From: Spirochaetia bacterium
GTDB lineage: Bacteria; Spirochaetota; Spirochaetia; CADAEX01
Direction: 5' to 3'
Length of the DNA stretch: 64,000 nucleotides
Assembly (NCBI GenBank): GCA_017446885.1
Contig: JAFSOR010000028.1
Location: 1-64,000 of the forward strand
Positions 1 through 7,980 of the stretch are shown here, one piece after another. The position numbers were made by a program, and so were the translations under genes. Positions within the stretch are counted from its first letter, which is position 1. Each line of letters starts with the position of its first letter. A model generated the notes under the pieces. It had not been told where the DNA came from, searched no databases, and saw nothing but the letters and a program-made list of their open reading frames with translations.

Positions 1-137
1 ACTCCCAGGGCCAGAGAGGACTTGCCGCTTCCAGAAACTCCGGCTATGGCTGTAATCCTGTTCAACGGAACATCAACATCGATATTTTTAAGATTATGTA
101 CCCGGGCACCCCGGATTTCGATATGGTCTGGACTCAT
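1..137 (-). CDS. UvrA-like ABC ATPase, N-terminal fragment (runs off the window)
   Basis: Only the first 45 codons are present. Translation from the ATG at 137 gives the UvrA opening: an [17 protein letters not shown] segment followed by the Walker A motif GVSGSGKSS. UvrA proteins scan DNA for damage in nucleotide excision repair. The ALG after the P-loop, where canonical UvrA usually has AFDT, is more like the UvrA-paralogue class, so true UvrA and a UvrA-like paralogue cannot be separated here. There is no clear Shine-Dalgarno sequence. A possible -10 (TACAGT, 144-149) and -35 (TTGTCT, 167-172) would start the mRNA at or next to the ATG. Confidence 0.8.
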   Translation of the reverse strand, partial: MSPDHIEIRGARVHNLKNIDVDVPLNRITAIAGVSGSGKSSLALG

Positions 138-214
138 AATGTGACTGTACCATTTTGCGGATAAAAAGACAATTTATTTTGCAGCGTTGAAGAAAGGAAG
201 GGTAGGCTTGTTTA

Positions 215-544
215 TTACAACTTGATTGAATATTGTTTGCAGATGTTTTGGAGGGCTGCATTCTGAGATACTGCTATTTCTTTTATAAGTTTGGAAATAA
301 ATACGGATGAATCTTTATTTTCCATTAGTTTCGGGCTGAACAGTTCAAATACCTCGATTTTTAATGCAGTAGCTATTTTAGCCATTGTTTCTGGAGAGGG
401 CCATTTGTTGCCCCGTTCTATATCGCTGAGGAATGGAATAGAAATACCGGCAGTAAAAGCCAGCTCCTCTTGAGACATGGCTCTGGTTTCCCTAAGTCGC
501 TTGATATTTTGAGCAAGAAGCTGTCTGACATCTTTTCCGTCCAT
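215..544 (-). CDS. XRE-family helix-turn-helix regulator
   Basis: A 109-aa protein. Residues 5-65 form a Cro/CI-type HTH (QNIKRLRETRAMSQEELAF, then GISIPFLSDIERG). The C-terminal 40 residues are helical and unassigned. The ATG at 544 is preferred because AAGGA lies 9 nt upstream; the in-frame TTG (553) and GTG (550) are too close to it. The gene is divergent from the large lipoprotein gene at 725, and a perfect 10-bp inverted repeat lies between them at 620-640. It is probably a local repressor of itself and/or that lipoprotein. Ligand and targets are unknown. Confidence 0.85.
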   Translation of the reverse strand: MDGKDVRQLLAQNIKRLRETRAMSQEELAFTAGISIPFLSDIERGNKWPSPETMAKIATALKIEVFELFSPKLMENKDSSVFISKLIKEIAVSQNAALQNICKQYSIKL

Positions 545-584
545 TGCCACCAATCCTTTTAGCTAATTAAATTTAACCATAAGA

Positions 585-613
585 TTGACTTAAAATTAAA
601 CATCAGATAGTAT
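585..613 (+). promoter_or_regulatory. Promoter of the lipoprotein transcript
   Basis: TTGACT (585-590) and TAGTAT (608-613) are separated by 17 bp. The start point would fall near 620, inside the inverted repeat at 620-640. Sequence match only. Confidence 0.5.
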
Positions 614-619
614 TAGTTA

Positions 620-640
620 AATAATTCTAATAGAATTATT
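620..640. promoter_or_regulatory. Perfect inverted repeat, candidate operator
   Basis: Arms AATAATTCTA and TAGAATTATT flank a single central A, giving a perfect 10-bp dyad. It covers the predicted start point of the lipoprotein transcript and lies between that gene and the divergent XRE regulator. This is where an autoregulated repressor would bind. Confidence 0.55.
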
Positions 641-657
641 ATATATTAGGAGGAATT

Positions 658-699
658 ATGAATCCTGTATATATAATGAAATTTTCAATATTGATATGA
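658..699 (+). CDS. Possible 13-codon leader ORF
   Basis: ATG at 658 follows a strong AGGAGG (649-654) and encodes MNPVYIMKFSILI before a TGA. It ends 25 nt before the lipoprotein start on the same predicted transcript. The ribosome-binding site is better than that of many genes in the window, so translation is plausible. The peptide resembles nothing I recognise and could equally be fortuitous. Confidence 0.35.
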   Translation: MNPVYIMKFSILI

Positions 700-724
700 A
701 ATTTATTGCCATTGAGGAGAATTA

Positions 725-3694
725 ATGATGAAAAAGTTAGCACCTTTGTTTGTTATTGTTTCTGTTGTTTGTATATTACTCTTCTCCTGCGGCGGTGGCG
801 GTGGTGGAGTGGACGAAGCCATTGATGAGACATTTACGGTATCCTATGATGCCAATGGTGCCGAGTCTGGAGCAGTTCCTGCTGCACAAAAGGGTAGCGA
901 GAAATCTCCAATTATTATATCAGACAACACTGGTAATCTTCATAAAAACGGATATGTTTTTTGCGGTTGGCGTTCTCCTAGCCTTGATTTATTTAATCCT
1001 GGTACTTCTTATAATGGCAAAAATAATGCTAATTATAGTAATGACAAGAAAAAACTAACACTCTATGCAGCATGGGAACCATTATTCAACTATAATGTTA
1101 TTAATCCTGGAAATCCAGCACCATCTTTAAATGGTATGCAGAAATCGCCATCAATATCATATGCAGAAATTACTGGTCTTACCGTGCGTGGACTGGCACT
1201 TTCTAATATTGAGATTCCTTGGTCGATGGATGGGTATCAGATTTCATCAATACATTCACAAGCTTTCTATAATAATGCAAATATTCAAAGTATCTCTATC
1301 CCGGAAAGCGTCACCAGTATTGGATTTTTAGCTTTTTATGGATGCAGTTCAATAGCTAGTATAACTATTCCATCCAGTGTTACAAATATAGGCCATGAAG
1401 CTTTTTCCCATTGTTCAAATCTCTCAAATCTTATTCTTTTAAGTTCTACACCACCAGTAATGGGAGAGTATGCATTGGCAGAGTGTCCGGTTACAGTAAG
1501 TGTTCCTGCTGCTGGTGTCGATGAGTACAAAGCATCAAAAGGCTGGAACACTTATTCAGCAAGCATTAATGGATATAGTAATGAAACATATACTGTAACC
1601 TTTGATGGACAGGGGGCAACAACAGCCGCTAATCCTGCAAGCATCGCAGTAGTACCGCCCAATGTGACCGTAGGATCATTGCCATCTAATCCCGATAAAA
1701 CGGGCTATATCTTCGGAGGCTGGTACAAAAGAACAGGCGGAACAGGAGGGGAGTTTACTGCAAGCACTGTAGTTTCATCAAATATGACAGTATATGCAAA
1801 TTGGGAAGAATACAATTATACAGTTGAATTTGATGATCAGGGTGCGACTACTCCTGTGAGTCCTACCAGCAAGACAGTAGCATCGCCAAATACAACAGTT
1901 GATTCTCTGCCGACAGAACCTTCCAATACAGGTTATTATTTCGGTGGTTGGAACACTAAGTCAGATGGAACAGGTACGGCATTCACTGCTTCTACTACAG
2001 TTACTGATAATATCACTGTTTATGCAATATGGATGAATAATCCTACACGTATAGTTACTTTTGATAGCCAGGGAGCGACGACAGAAGCTAATCCAACAAT
2101 TAAACAAGTTGTTTCCCCAGCTGTTACTATAGATTCATTGCCTACCGCTCCTAAAAAGACAGGTTACGGTTTCGGAGGTTGGTTCAGAGAACCAGAGGGG
2201 GCTGGTGGAGAATTTACAACCGATACTGTAGTTACAGACAATATTAGAGTTTATGCAAAGTGGACAGCAAATGTTTACCAGATAACATATAAGGACAAAG
2301 GTGGTTCTGCATTCAGTGGAATCCATGGAAATAATCATCCGACAACACATACATATGGAAATGATACGGCATTGGTAACTCCTTCAAAAGAAGGTTATAC
2401 ATTTGGTGGATGGTTTTCAGATAGTAATTGTGAAGGTTCAGCGCTCACAAAATTAAATGCAACTTTATATGCAGACAATATAATTTTATATGCAAAATGG
2501 ACAGCAAATGTTTACCCAATAACATATAAGGACAAAGGTGATTCTGCATTCAGTGGAATCCATGGAAATAATCATCCGACAACACATACATATGGAACTG
2601 ATACTGTATTGGTAACTCCTTCAAAAGAAAGATATAAGTTCGATGGTTGGTATACAGATAGTGAATGTACGGGTTCTGTAGTAAATAAAATTGGAGCAAC
2701 TTCAATTACTTCTGGATTAATTTTGTATGCAAAATGGACTCCAGTTTATGCGGTGATTGTGAACAGTTCGTCTGATGGAACTGTGACAGCAAGCTCAACA
2801 AATAATATAATTGCAGGAACAATTATTAGTCTTTCAGTATCACCAAATGACTTATGTGTATTAAACTCCTTTACTGTAAAAGATGAGAGTAGTAATACCA
2901 TAAATTTGAACACTATTATTGAAGGAACCAATTATTCTTTTGTAATGCCAACGGCTAATGTAAATGTGAGTGCAACATTTTTAGTATATTCCAGCATAAA
3001 AGAAGGAGTTGTAAGAACAGGTACTCCAACTATTGGTGATATTGTTCTTCAATCAGGAAATACTGTATCAACGACAAATTATAAAAATAAAACAAATGAT
3101 TATAATACTAAAGATGGAGCACCCGTAGGAATAGTTGCATATGAGGGTAATGAGACTGCAGGAGGTTCAACAGCTCTAGGCGGGGGAGATGGATTATGGT
3201 ATATGGTTCAGATAGATTATAGCAGTGTAAATAAACCATGGCATACTCTTAATGGGAATGGCTCTCATGGACTTGTTCCTCAACTCGTATGTCAGGATGG
3301 TTATTCTACGGGTAGTTATTCTGGATACTATAACACCTATGAAGTCATTGGAGATAATGAACGCTATCCTGCATTTCAGGTTGCATATAATTATCATCCA
3401 GGAAATACTTCAGAAGGAGAAATATATTATACTGGATGGTTCTTGCCAGCAATAAATGAACTATCAAGACTCTATTCCAGTATAACAGATATTAATAATA
3501 GTATTAGTATGCTAAAAAAAGCAGGGATATCTAAAGCTTCATCTTTACCAACAATTGGGTTTATTTGGTCATCATCTCAAGCTGGTGGTGAAGGTGATTT
3601 TGCAAGGGGAATTAATAGTGAAACTGGAAATAAAAAAAATCAAGTCAAAAATCTTGCTTACCCTGTAATTATAGTTCGAGCTTTAGATGATTAA
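725..3694 (+). CDS. Large surface lipoprotein with BspA-type leucine-rich repeats and InlB B-repeats
   Basis: A 989-aa predicted lipoprotein. The signal peptide ends at a relaxed lipobox (LFSC, Cys22) followed by a Gly run. Then come an InlB-like repeat (about 38-117), a BspA-type LRR block (about 155-260, with IPESVTSIG and IPSSVTNIG units) and roughly five InlB B/Listeria-Bacteroides repeats (about 287-675), each ending in a GGW...YAxW pattern. A divergent InlB-type module (about 680-755) precedes a C-terminal region resembling DUF1566-type surface domains. Such proteins are exposed adhesins or surface repeats; a ligand cannot be inferred. GAGGAG (714-719) precedes the ATG. The gene is AT-rich compared with the core genes and contains a recent internal duplication (2252-2632). 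Confidence 0.85.
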   Translation: MMKKLAPLFVIVSVVCILLFSCGGGGGGVDEAIDETFTVSYDANGAESGAVPAAQKGSEKSPIIISDNTGNLHKNGYVFCGWRSPSLDLFNPGTSYNGKNNANYSNDKKKLTLYAAWEPLFNYNVINPGNPAPSLNGMQKSPSISYAEITGLTVRGLALSNIEIPWSMDGYQISSIHSQAFYNNANIQSISIPESVTSIGFLAFYGCSSIASITIPSSVTNIGHEAFSHCSNLSNLILLSSTPPVMGEYALAECPVTVSVPAAGVDEYKASKGWNTYSASINGYSNETYTVTFDGQGATTAANPASIAVVPPNVTVGSLPSNPDKTGYIFGGWYKRTGGTGGEFTASTVVSSNMTVYANWEEYNYTVEFDDQGATTPVSPTSKTVASPNTTVDSLPTEPSNTGYYFGGWNTKSDGTGTAFTASTTVTDNITVYAIWMNNPTRIVTFDSQGATTEANPTIKQVVSPAVTIDSLPTAPKKTGYGFGGWFREPEGAGGEFTTDTVVTDNIRVYAKWTANVYQITYKDKGGSAFSGIHGNNHPTTHTYGNDTALVTPSKEGYTFGGWFSDSNCEGSALTKLNATLYADNIILYAKWTANVYPITYKDKGDSAFSGIHGNNHPTTHTYGTDTVLVTPSKERYKFDGWYTDSECTGSVVNKIGATSITSGLILYAKWTPVYAVIVNSSSDGTVTASSTNNIIAGTIISLSVSPNDLCVLNSFTVKDESSNTINLNTIIEGTNYSFVMPTANVNVSATFLVYSSIKEGVVRTGTPTIGDIVLQSGNTVSTTNYKNKTNDYNTKDGAPVGIVAYEGNETAGGSTALGGGDGLWYMVQIDYSSVNKPWHTLNGNGSHGLVPQLVCQDGYSTGSYSGYYNTYEVIGDNERYPAFQVAYNYHPGNTSEGEIYYTGWFLPAINELSRLYSSITDINNSISMLKKAGISKASSLPTIGFIWSSSQAGGEGDFARGINSETGNKKNQVKNLAYPVIIVRALDD
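2252..2632 (+). repeat. Near-identical 237-bp tandem unit inside the lipoprotein gene
   Basis: The stretch beginning at 2252 recurs 237 bp (79 codons) later at 2489. About 140 bp at the start of each copy are almost identical at DNA level, including a block of more than 60 bp that differs at only one or two positions. This marks a recent in-frame duplication of one InlB repeat. Confidence 0.85.
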
Positions 3695-3724
3695 TTATTC
3701 AGAAAATGAATAGGAAAGATGAAA

Positions 3725-4930
3725 ATGAACTTATTAGATGCTGTAAAAAATGGTATAAAAGAAACAATAAAAGAAAAAAGTCAACAAAAAAATATAATAG
3801 AAGCACTTGAAAACGATAATAAAAAAACTCCTGAAAAAATTATTAAACAACTGGATAATTATTCTGCTGTTTTTATTAAAGAAAGATTTTCTATTATAGA
3901 TAAAGGTGATTGTTTTAAATTTAGAGATTTAGCTGATGATTATTTTCCTAAAAGTTTTCATTCTTTAGTCTTATATGTTTTAGGTATCAAACTAAAGGAA
4001 ATATTTGAATTGTTTTTTGTCAATGCCAAGGACCTATCTTGTGTTTGCATAGATATGTCTGATTCTTTTGAATATGTATGGCGATTAACCAGTTTTTATC
4101 ATGATGTAATGACTAAATATGAAGATACAAAGACAGCAAATATTATACATTGTTACATGCCATGTATTTCTTCTGAATTGTTAACGGTGGAAAATTTCAT
4201 AAACACCTGTAAAAAAATAAAATTTGCAGGTATTAAATATACTATTTATGATAAAAAAACAGAGTTAAATAAAATTAATAATACTTTAAATACTATTAGC
4301 CCAACTTATTCAAAAGATGTTGTTAATAGATATTTTAGGAAACGTTTAAGTGTTTCAAATATCGATCATGGAATTATTTCTGGATATGTGTTTTATAATC
4401 AATTAATTTGTAACTATTTAAAACAACTGAGAGACTATCAAACATCTAATTTACGACATAAGGTAAATGAAGTATTTGAGCATAAAGGACTGTTCTATCG
4501 GCCAGAGCATTTGTGTCTGTTTAAGTATATTGCAGATGCAATAATAGTTCATAATATTTGGCATTATGACAATAGTTCAGAGCAAGCTTATAAGCTTTGG
4601 AATCTTGAGAAGTTATCAGTTAAAAATAGACTTTCACTTAAGAATAATACATTAGCTTTTATACTTGGATTGCTGGATACTATTGAACCAACAAAATATT
4701 TTAAATCTTTTAAGCCGTTTGACGTTTTATCTTCAATTAAGATAGAGAGTTCTAGAGTTGATAATCAGCCAATTACTATTATTCTCAAGCAGTTTAAAAC
4801 TAAGAATAAGAACAATATTGATTTTAATGATTGGTATACTAATAAGCTTAAGAGTATGGAGTGCTGGCTTGATTTGACTGTTGAGTATAATCAAGACACA
4901 AAAGAAATAAAAATAACTATACCAAGTTAA
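3725..4930 (+). CDS. Unrecognised 401-aa protein with a possible HD-like C-terminal region
   Basis: AT-rich, with no signal peptide or membrane segment. The ATG at 3725 is chosen because AGGA lies 9 nt upstream; ATG 3719 would be only 3 nt away. The N-terminus is Lys/Glu-rich and helical. Around residues 270-330 the run CLFKYIADAIIVHNIW and then LAFILGLLDTIEP recalls the HNIW...PLAFLLRLxDxLQ pattern of some diverged HD-domain proteins. This is a weak resemblance and the full set of HD metal ligands is not evident. It follows the lipoprotein gene after 30 nt and may be co-transcribed with it. Function unknown. Confidence 0.6.
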   Translation: MNLLDAVKNGIKETIKEKSQQKNIIEALENDNKKTPEKIIKQLDNYSAVFIKERFSIIDKGDCFKFRDLADDYFPKSFHSLVLYVLGIKLKEIFELFFVNAKDLSCVCIDMSDSFEYVWRLTSFYHDVMTKYEDTKTANIIHCYMPCISSELLTVENFINTCKKIKFAGIKYTIYDKKTELNKINNTLNTISPTYSKDVVNRYFRKRLSVSNIDHGIISGYVFYNQLICNYLKQLRDYQTSNLRHKVNEVFEHKGLFYRPEHLCLFKYIADAIIVHNIWHYDNSSEQAYKLWNLEKLSVKNRLSLKNNTLAFILGLLDTIEPTKYFKSFKPFDVLSSIKIESSRVDNQPITIILKQFKTKNKNNIDFNDWYTNKLKSMECWLDLTVEYNQDTKEIKITIPS

Positions 4931-4974
4931 ATAATTCACCATTTTCCTCTTGAAGGTCTTGAATAATCTTTTCC

Positions 4975-5175
4975 TTGCACGACAAGAAAAATATGCTATT
5001 ATTTCTTAATATGTTCATTAAAGATGGTATCTGTTATGCAGACAATCCTAAAATCAGCCATGGTGTGATTACTTGGAAAGATGAGGAAATAGACATTGCT
5101 CCAGAATTTGTCTACGAAAAAGCTTTTCCCTATAACACAAAAGATGTGATTTGTGTAGAAAACCCGCCAGAATAA
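4975..5175 (+). CDS. Short ORF, hypothetical or gene remnant
   Basis: A 66-codon open frame starting at a TTG (4975), with an ATG at 4993. Neither has a convincing ribosome-binding site. The product is acidic and does not match a family I know. It lies in the AT-rich block between an unknown gene and the toxin-antitoxin pair, where decayed genes are common. It may be the C-terminal remnant of a larger gene. Confidence 0.3.
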   Translation: MHDKKNMLLFLNMFIKDGICYADNPKISHGVITWKDEEIDIAPEFVYEKAFPYNTKDVICVENPPE

Positions 5176-5199
5176 CAGCCGATGCCCTTATTTTCTCAG

Positions 5200-5224
5200 C
5201 TAAGTGCAGTAAAATTGCACTTAG
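5200..5224. terminator. Perfect inverted repeat between convergent genes
   Basis: CTAAGTGCA (5200-5208) pairs with TGCACTTAG (5216-5224) across a 7-nt loop. It lies between the short plus-strand ORF and the 3' end of vapC. There is no clean U-tract on either side, so a bidirectional terminator is possible but unproven. Confidence 0.4.
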
Positions 5225-5244
5225 TGGCAAAAACAAGCATTATA

Positions 5245-5679
5245 TTAAGTTCGTATATTCCAGTCCTCCAGCATAAGCGAACACTCTTCTGTAAAAATCT
5301 TAAAATCTTTTTTATTGTCTGTCACCAGAATCATGTTGTTTGCAATAGCAATAGATGCAATCTGTGTATCTAAAATAGGAGTAGGGTGTCCCTTATGAAT
5401 AAGCCTGCCTGTTATATCAGCATTGACTGCGGCGGCATGGTCGTCGTAAGGGATAATAGGAAAGGAAGGTTTTACATATTCATGCAGGAAGGAATTCAGC
5501 TTTGTTTTTTTCTTTCCTTCAGGCAAAAGGGCAACCCCATTTAAAAGTTCGAACCATGTTATGCTGCTTATGGCACAGGTGCCGGAATGTAATTCAAGGT
5601 TGTTCACTAGGGTTTCGTCTGGTTCGGGTTTTGTGACCTGGGATATTATATTGGTGTCGAGGAGATAGATGTTTCTCAA
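5245..5679 (-). CDS. vapC: VapC-family PIN-domain ribonuclease toxin
   Basis: A 144-aa PIN-domain protein. The acidic metal-binding residues are in the expected places: D8 (YLLDTN), E44 (SSITWFELL), D104 (PILDTQIA) and D121/D125 (VTDNKKDF). VapC toxins are Mg-dependent RNases, often cutting tRNA or rRNA, held inactive by a cognate antitoxin. The start is TTG at 5679, overlapping the antitoxin stop by 4 nt, with GGAGGG about 7 nt upstream. Translational coupling would favour antitoxin excess. Which RNA is cut cannot be inferred. Confidence 0.88.
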   Translation of the reverse strand: MRNIYLLDTNIISQVTKPEPDETLVNNLELHSGTCAISSITWFELLNGVALLPEGKKKTKLNSFLHEYVKPSFPIIPYDDHAAAVNADITGRLIHKGHPTPILDTQIASIAIANNMILVTDNKKDFKIFTEECSLMLEDWNIRT

Positions 5680-5960
5680 AACAAGCCCTCCTTCGGTGTA
5701 TATACCTCTTTGTTCCGTTTTAAAACACTTTCAAATTCAGCATATTCTTTTTGTGTAAGCCCGCCGGTATTCTCTTTCCAGTTATTAAGCTGCTCGATAA
5801 AAGAGGGATGCCAGTTTTTCTTTAGTTCCTCATATTCTTTCAGGCTTATAATTACTGTAGATGTTTTTCCATATTTTGTGATTTCAATAACTTCGCCGTT
5901 CTCGGCCATAGTGACATATTCGCTCAACTTTGCCTTTACATCAAAAAGTGGTACTGTCAT
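5676..5960 (-). CDS. Phd/YefM-family antitoxin
   Basis: A 94-aa protein opening TVPLFDVKAKLSEYV and followed by EVIEITKYGK and VIISLKEYEELK, the Phd/YefM DNA-binding fold. The C-terminal 45 residues are the likely toxin-binding tail. The N-terminal dimer normally binds the operon promoter and autoregulates, while the tail blocks the active site of the VapC partner encoded directly downstream. GGAGGTG precedes the ATG. A tandem direct repeat at 5971-5991 just upstream is the probable operator. Confidence 0.88.
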   Translation of the reverse strand: MTVPLFDVKAKLSEYVTMAENGEVIEITKYGKTSTVIISLKEYEELKKNWHPSFIEQLNNWKENTGGLTQKEYAEFESVLKRNKEVYTPKEGLF

Positions 5961-5970
5961 AACACCTCCG

Positions 5971-5991
5971 ATATAGTCATAATATAGTCAT
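5971..5991. promoter_or_regulatory. Tandem direct repeat, candidate toxin-antitoxin operator
   Basis: ATATAGTCAT occurs twice (5971-5980 and 5982-5991), one helical turn apart. The repeats lie 10 bp upstream of the antitoxin start, over the probable promoter. Evenly phased sites suit cooperative binding by antitoxin dimers. Confidence 0.55.
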
Positions 5992-6167
5992 ATTTTTAAA
6001 ATACCCTATTTATAAGGCCTTGTCAAGATTTTCCCCTGGTTTTCAGTCAAAAGGCAAAAAACCAGTATGCGGTAACACCAGCCAGCTGAAGTGCCTGCCA
6101 GATGCATTGGGCACCCCGCCTCTAATTCGAAAGGTTGAAAACAGGTTATAGAATTAATAGGCAAAGA

Positions 6168-6230
6168 AAAAGCCACCCCTGGCGGTATTGCGTCCCGAAG
6201 GGAGCGCACCTTACCGAGCAGGGGTGGCTT
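6168..6230 (-). terminator. Terminator of the cstA transcript with a nested inner hairpin
   Basis: Read on the minus strand, AAGCCACCCCTG (6219-6230) pairs with CAGGGGTGGCTT (6169-6180) and is followed by a T-rich tract. The enclosed 38 nt can form a second helix around GCGCTCCCTTCGGGACGC with a TTC loop, flanked by GGTA/TACC. It starts 22 nt after the cstA stop. The outer stem and U-tract mark an intrinsic terminator; the inner structure is unusual. Confidence 0.75.
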
Positions 6231-6251
6231 ATTTCTTGCCTAGTATATTAC

Positions 6252-7958
6252 TTAAATAGTTTTCTGCTTTTTGAAGGTCTTTATTCCTTCAATCACTAGA
6301 ATTATAGCCAGGATAGTCATGGCTGCCGCAAAGAAGAACTGGAACCAGTGTCCCCACATCGGGCCTGCAGCCTTGGTTGCGCCTGTGAAGATATTGATTT
6401 TTGCAATAACAGTGCGGATAAGCTGTGTCAGGGTTGCGGCCAGCATGAAGATGGTAGGTATGAAGAACATCTTGTTGTTCTTTCCTACATTGCCCAGCCA
6501 TGCCGCAACTGCCATAAGGGCGATACCTGCCAGAAGCTGGTTTGCTGCTCCGAAGAGTCCCCAGATCTGGGAAAGGCTGAGTCCACCCAGGATACAGCCG
6601 ATAACAACCATCAGCAGTGTTCCGAACAGTGGGAATGCCAGCACTTTGCGGATTCCTGTTGCATCCTTATATGTTTCCTCTCCTTCTTTAAGGAAAAGTT
6701 CTGTGAACATGAAACGGCTGAGACGGGTTCCTGTGTCCAGAGATGTGAGTGCGAATACAGATACAGCCAGTGTAAGCAGAGCGTAGATTGCATTTTTATC
6801 ATCTACCAGGCCGAACATTGCTGAAATACCGGAAGCAAATGCTACCGGAGGTGCTCCCTTGAAAGCTCCATCCACGATGAATTTACCGGAAACCATACCT
6901 ACAGCGATAAGGGAGATTACTCCCAGTGCGCTTTCAACCAGCATGGAGCCGTAACCGATAGCCTTGGCATTCTTCTCGCTGTCCAGCTGCTTGGATGTGG
7001 TTCCGGTTGCAATAAGAGAGTGGAAGCCTGAGCAGGCACCGCATGCTACAGTGATGAACAGGGCAGGGAACATAGGTCCAATCTTTGTGCTCCAGCCTGT
7101 GAATGCCGGAAGATCAAAGGTTGCATTGCCTGTGAATGCAGTCACCAGTATACCGATGAGTGCCAGAGCCATCATGCCGTACAGCAGGAAGCTTGAAAGG
7201 TAGTCACGGGGCTGGAGGAGAACCCATACAGGAACCAAGGATGCAATTGTGATGTATGCACCGATAAAGATGATCCATGATGTTCTGCTCATTGCGAATC
7301 CGATATTGAGGCCCAGGATAACGGCTAATACAATTCCGATAAGACATACGATTGTTGCAGGGAGTGTTCCCCAGTTAAGCCGGTTGGTTAGGTATCCGTA
7401 TACGATAGCCAGTACAATGAACAGCAGAGAAATCATGGCAGTGGACTGCTGTCCGGTAGGATTGAATACAACTCCGAATCTTCCGTCATTGGAAAGGAAT
7501 GTGCTGGCAACAACGTTTACGAATGAAGCGATTACCAGGATAAGCACCAGGAGGGCAAAGATAATGAACAGCTTCTTGCTTGTCTTGCCCATGGAGGCTT
7601 TGATGATCTCTCCTACAGATTTACCGTCGTTCCGGGCAGAGGCGAACAGAGAACCGAAGTCCTGAAGTCCTCCGAAAAATATACCACCCAGTACACACCA
7701 TAGGAATACTGGTACCCAGCCGAATACTGCAGCCAGGATAGGGCCGTTGATTGGACCTGCACCTGCGATTGATGAGAAGTGGTGTCCCATCAGTACAACT
7801 GGTTTTGCGGCAACATAATCCATTCCATCTGCCTTGACCTGGGCAGGTGTCTGTCTCTTTGGGTCAATTCCCCACTGCTTTGCAAGCCATGAGCCATAGA
7901 ACACATAACCGATTAAAAGCAGTACAATTGCAGCAATAATGATAAGTAATGCTGTCAT
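6252..7958 (-). CDS. cstA: CstA-type pyruvate/peptide transporter
   Basis: A 568-aa integral membrane protein with about 16 hydrophobic segments, matching the CstA/BtsT family throughout. Examples are the MGHHFSSIAGAGPINGPILA signature near residue 60 and the GVACGACSGFHSLIATGTTSKQ-type region near 310. Family members import pyruvate or small peptides, often during carbon starvation, probably by cation symport. AGGAGG precedes the ATG. It lies 22 nt downstream of an unrecognised 166-aa gene, so the two form an operon. Substrate choice cannot be decided from sequence. Confidence 0.92.
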   Translation of the reverse strand: MTALLIIIAAIVLLLIGYVFYGSWLAKQWGIDPKRQTPAQVKADGMDYVAAKPVVLMGHHFSSIAGAGPINGPILAAVFGWVPVFLWCVLGGIFFGGLQDFGSLFASARNDGKSVGEIIKASMGKTSKKLFIIFALLVLILVIASFVNVVASTFLSNDGRFGVVFNPTGQQSTAMISLLFIVLAIVYGYLTNRLNWGTLPATIVCLIGIVLAVILGLNIGFAMSRTSWIIFIGAYITIASLVPVWVLLQPRDYLSSFLLYGMMALALIGILVTAFTGNATFDLPAFTGWSTKIGPMFPALFITVACGACSGFHSLIATGTTSKQLDSEKNAKAIGYGSMLVESALGVISLIAVGMVSGKFIVDGAFKGAPPVAFASGISAMFGLVDDKNAIYALLTLAVSVFALTSLDTGTRLSRFMFTELFLKEGEETYKDATGIRKVLAFPLFGTLLMVVIGCILGGLSLSQIWGLFGAANQLLAGIALMAVAAWLGNVGKNNKMFFIPTIFMLAATLTQLIRTVIAKINIFTGATKAAGPMWGHWFQFFFAAAMTILAIILVIEGIKTFKKQKTI

Positions 7959-7980
7959 ATTCCCTCCTTTTAGGAATCCT

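Noticed and set aside
6006-6209. 67-codon minus-strand frame downstream of cstA
   Set aside because: It begins inside the cstA terminator hairpin, has no ribosome-binding site and no recognisable sequence.
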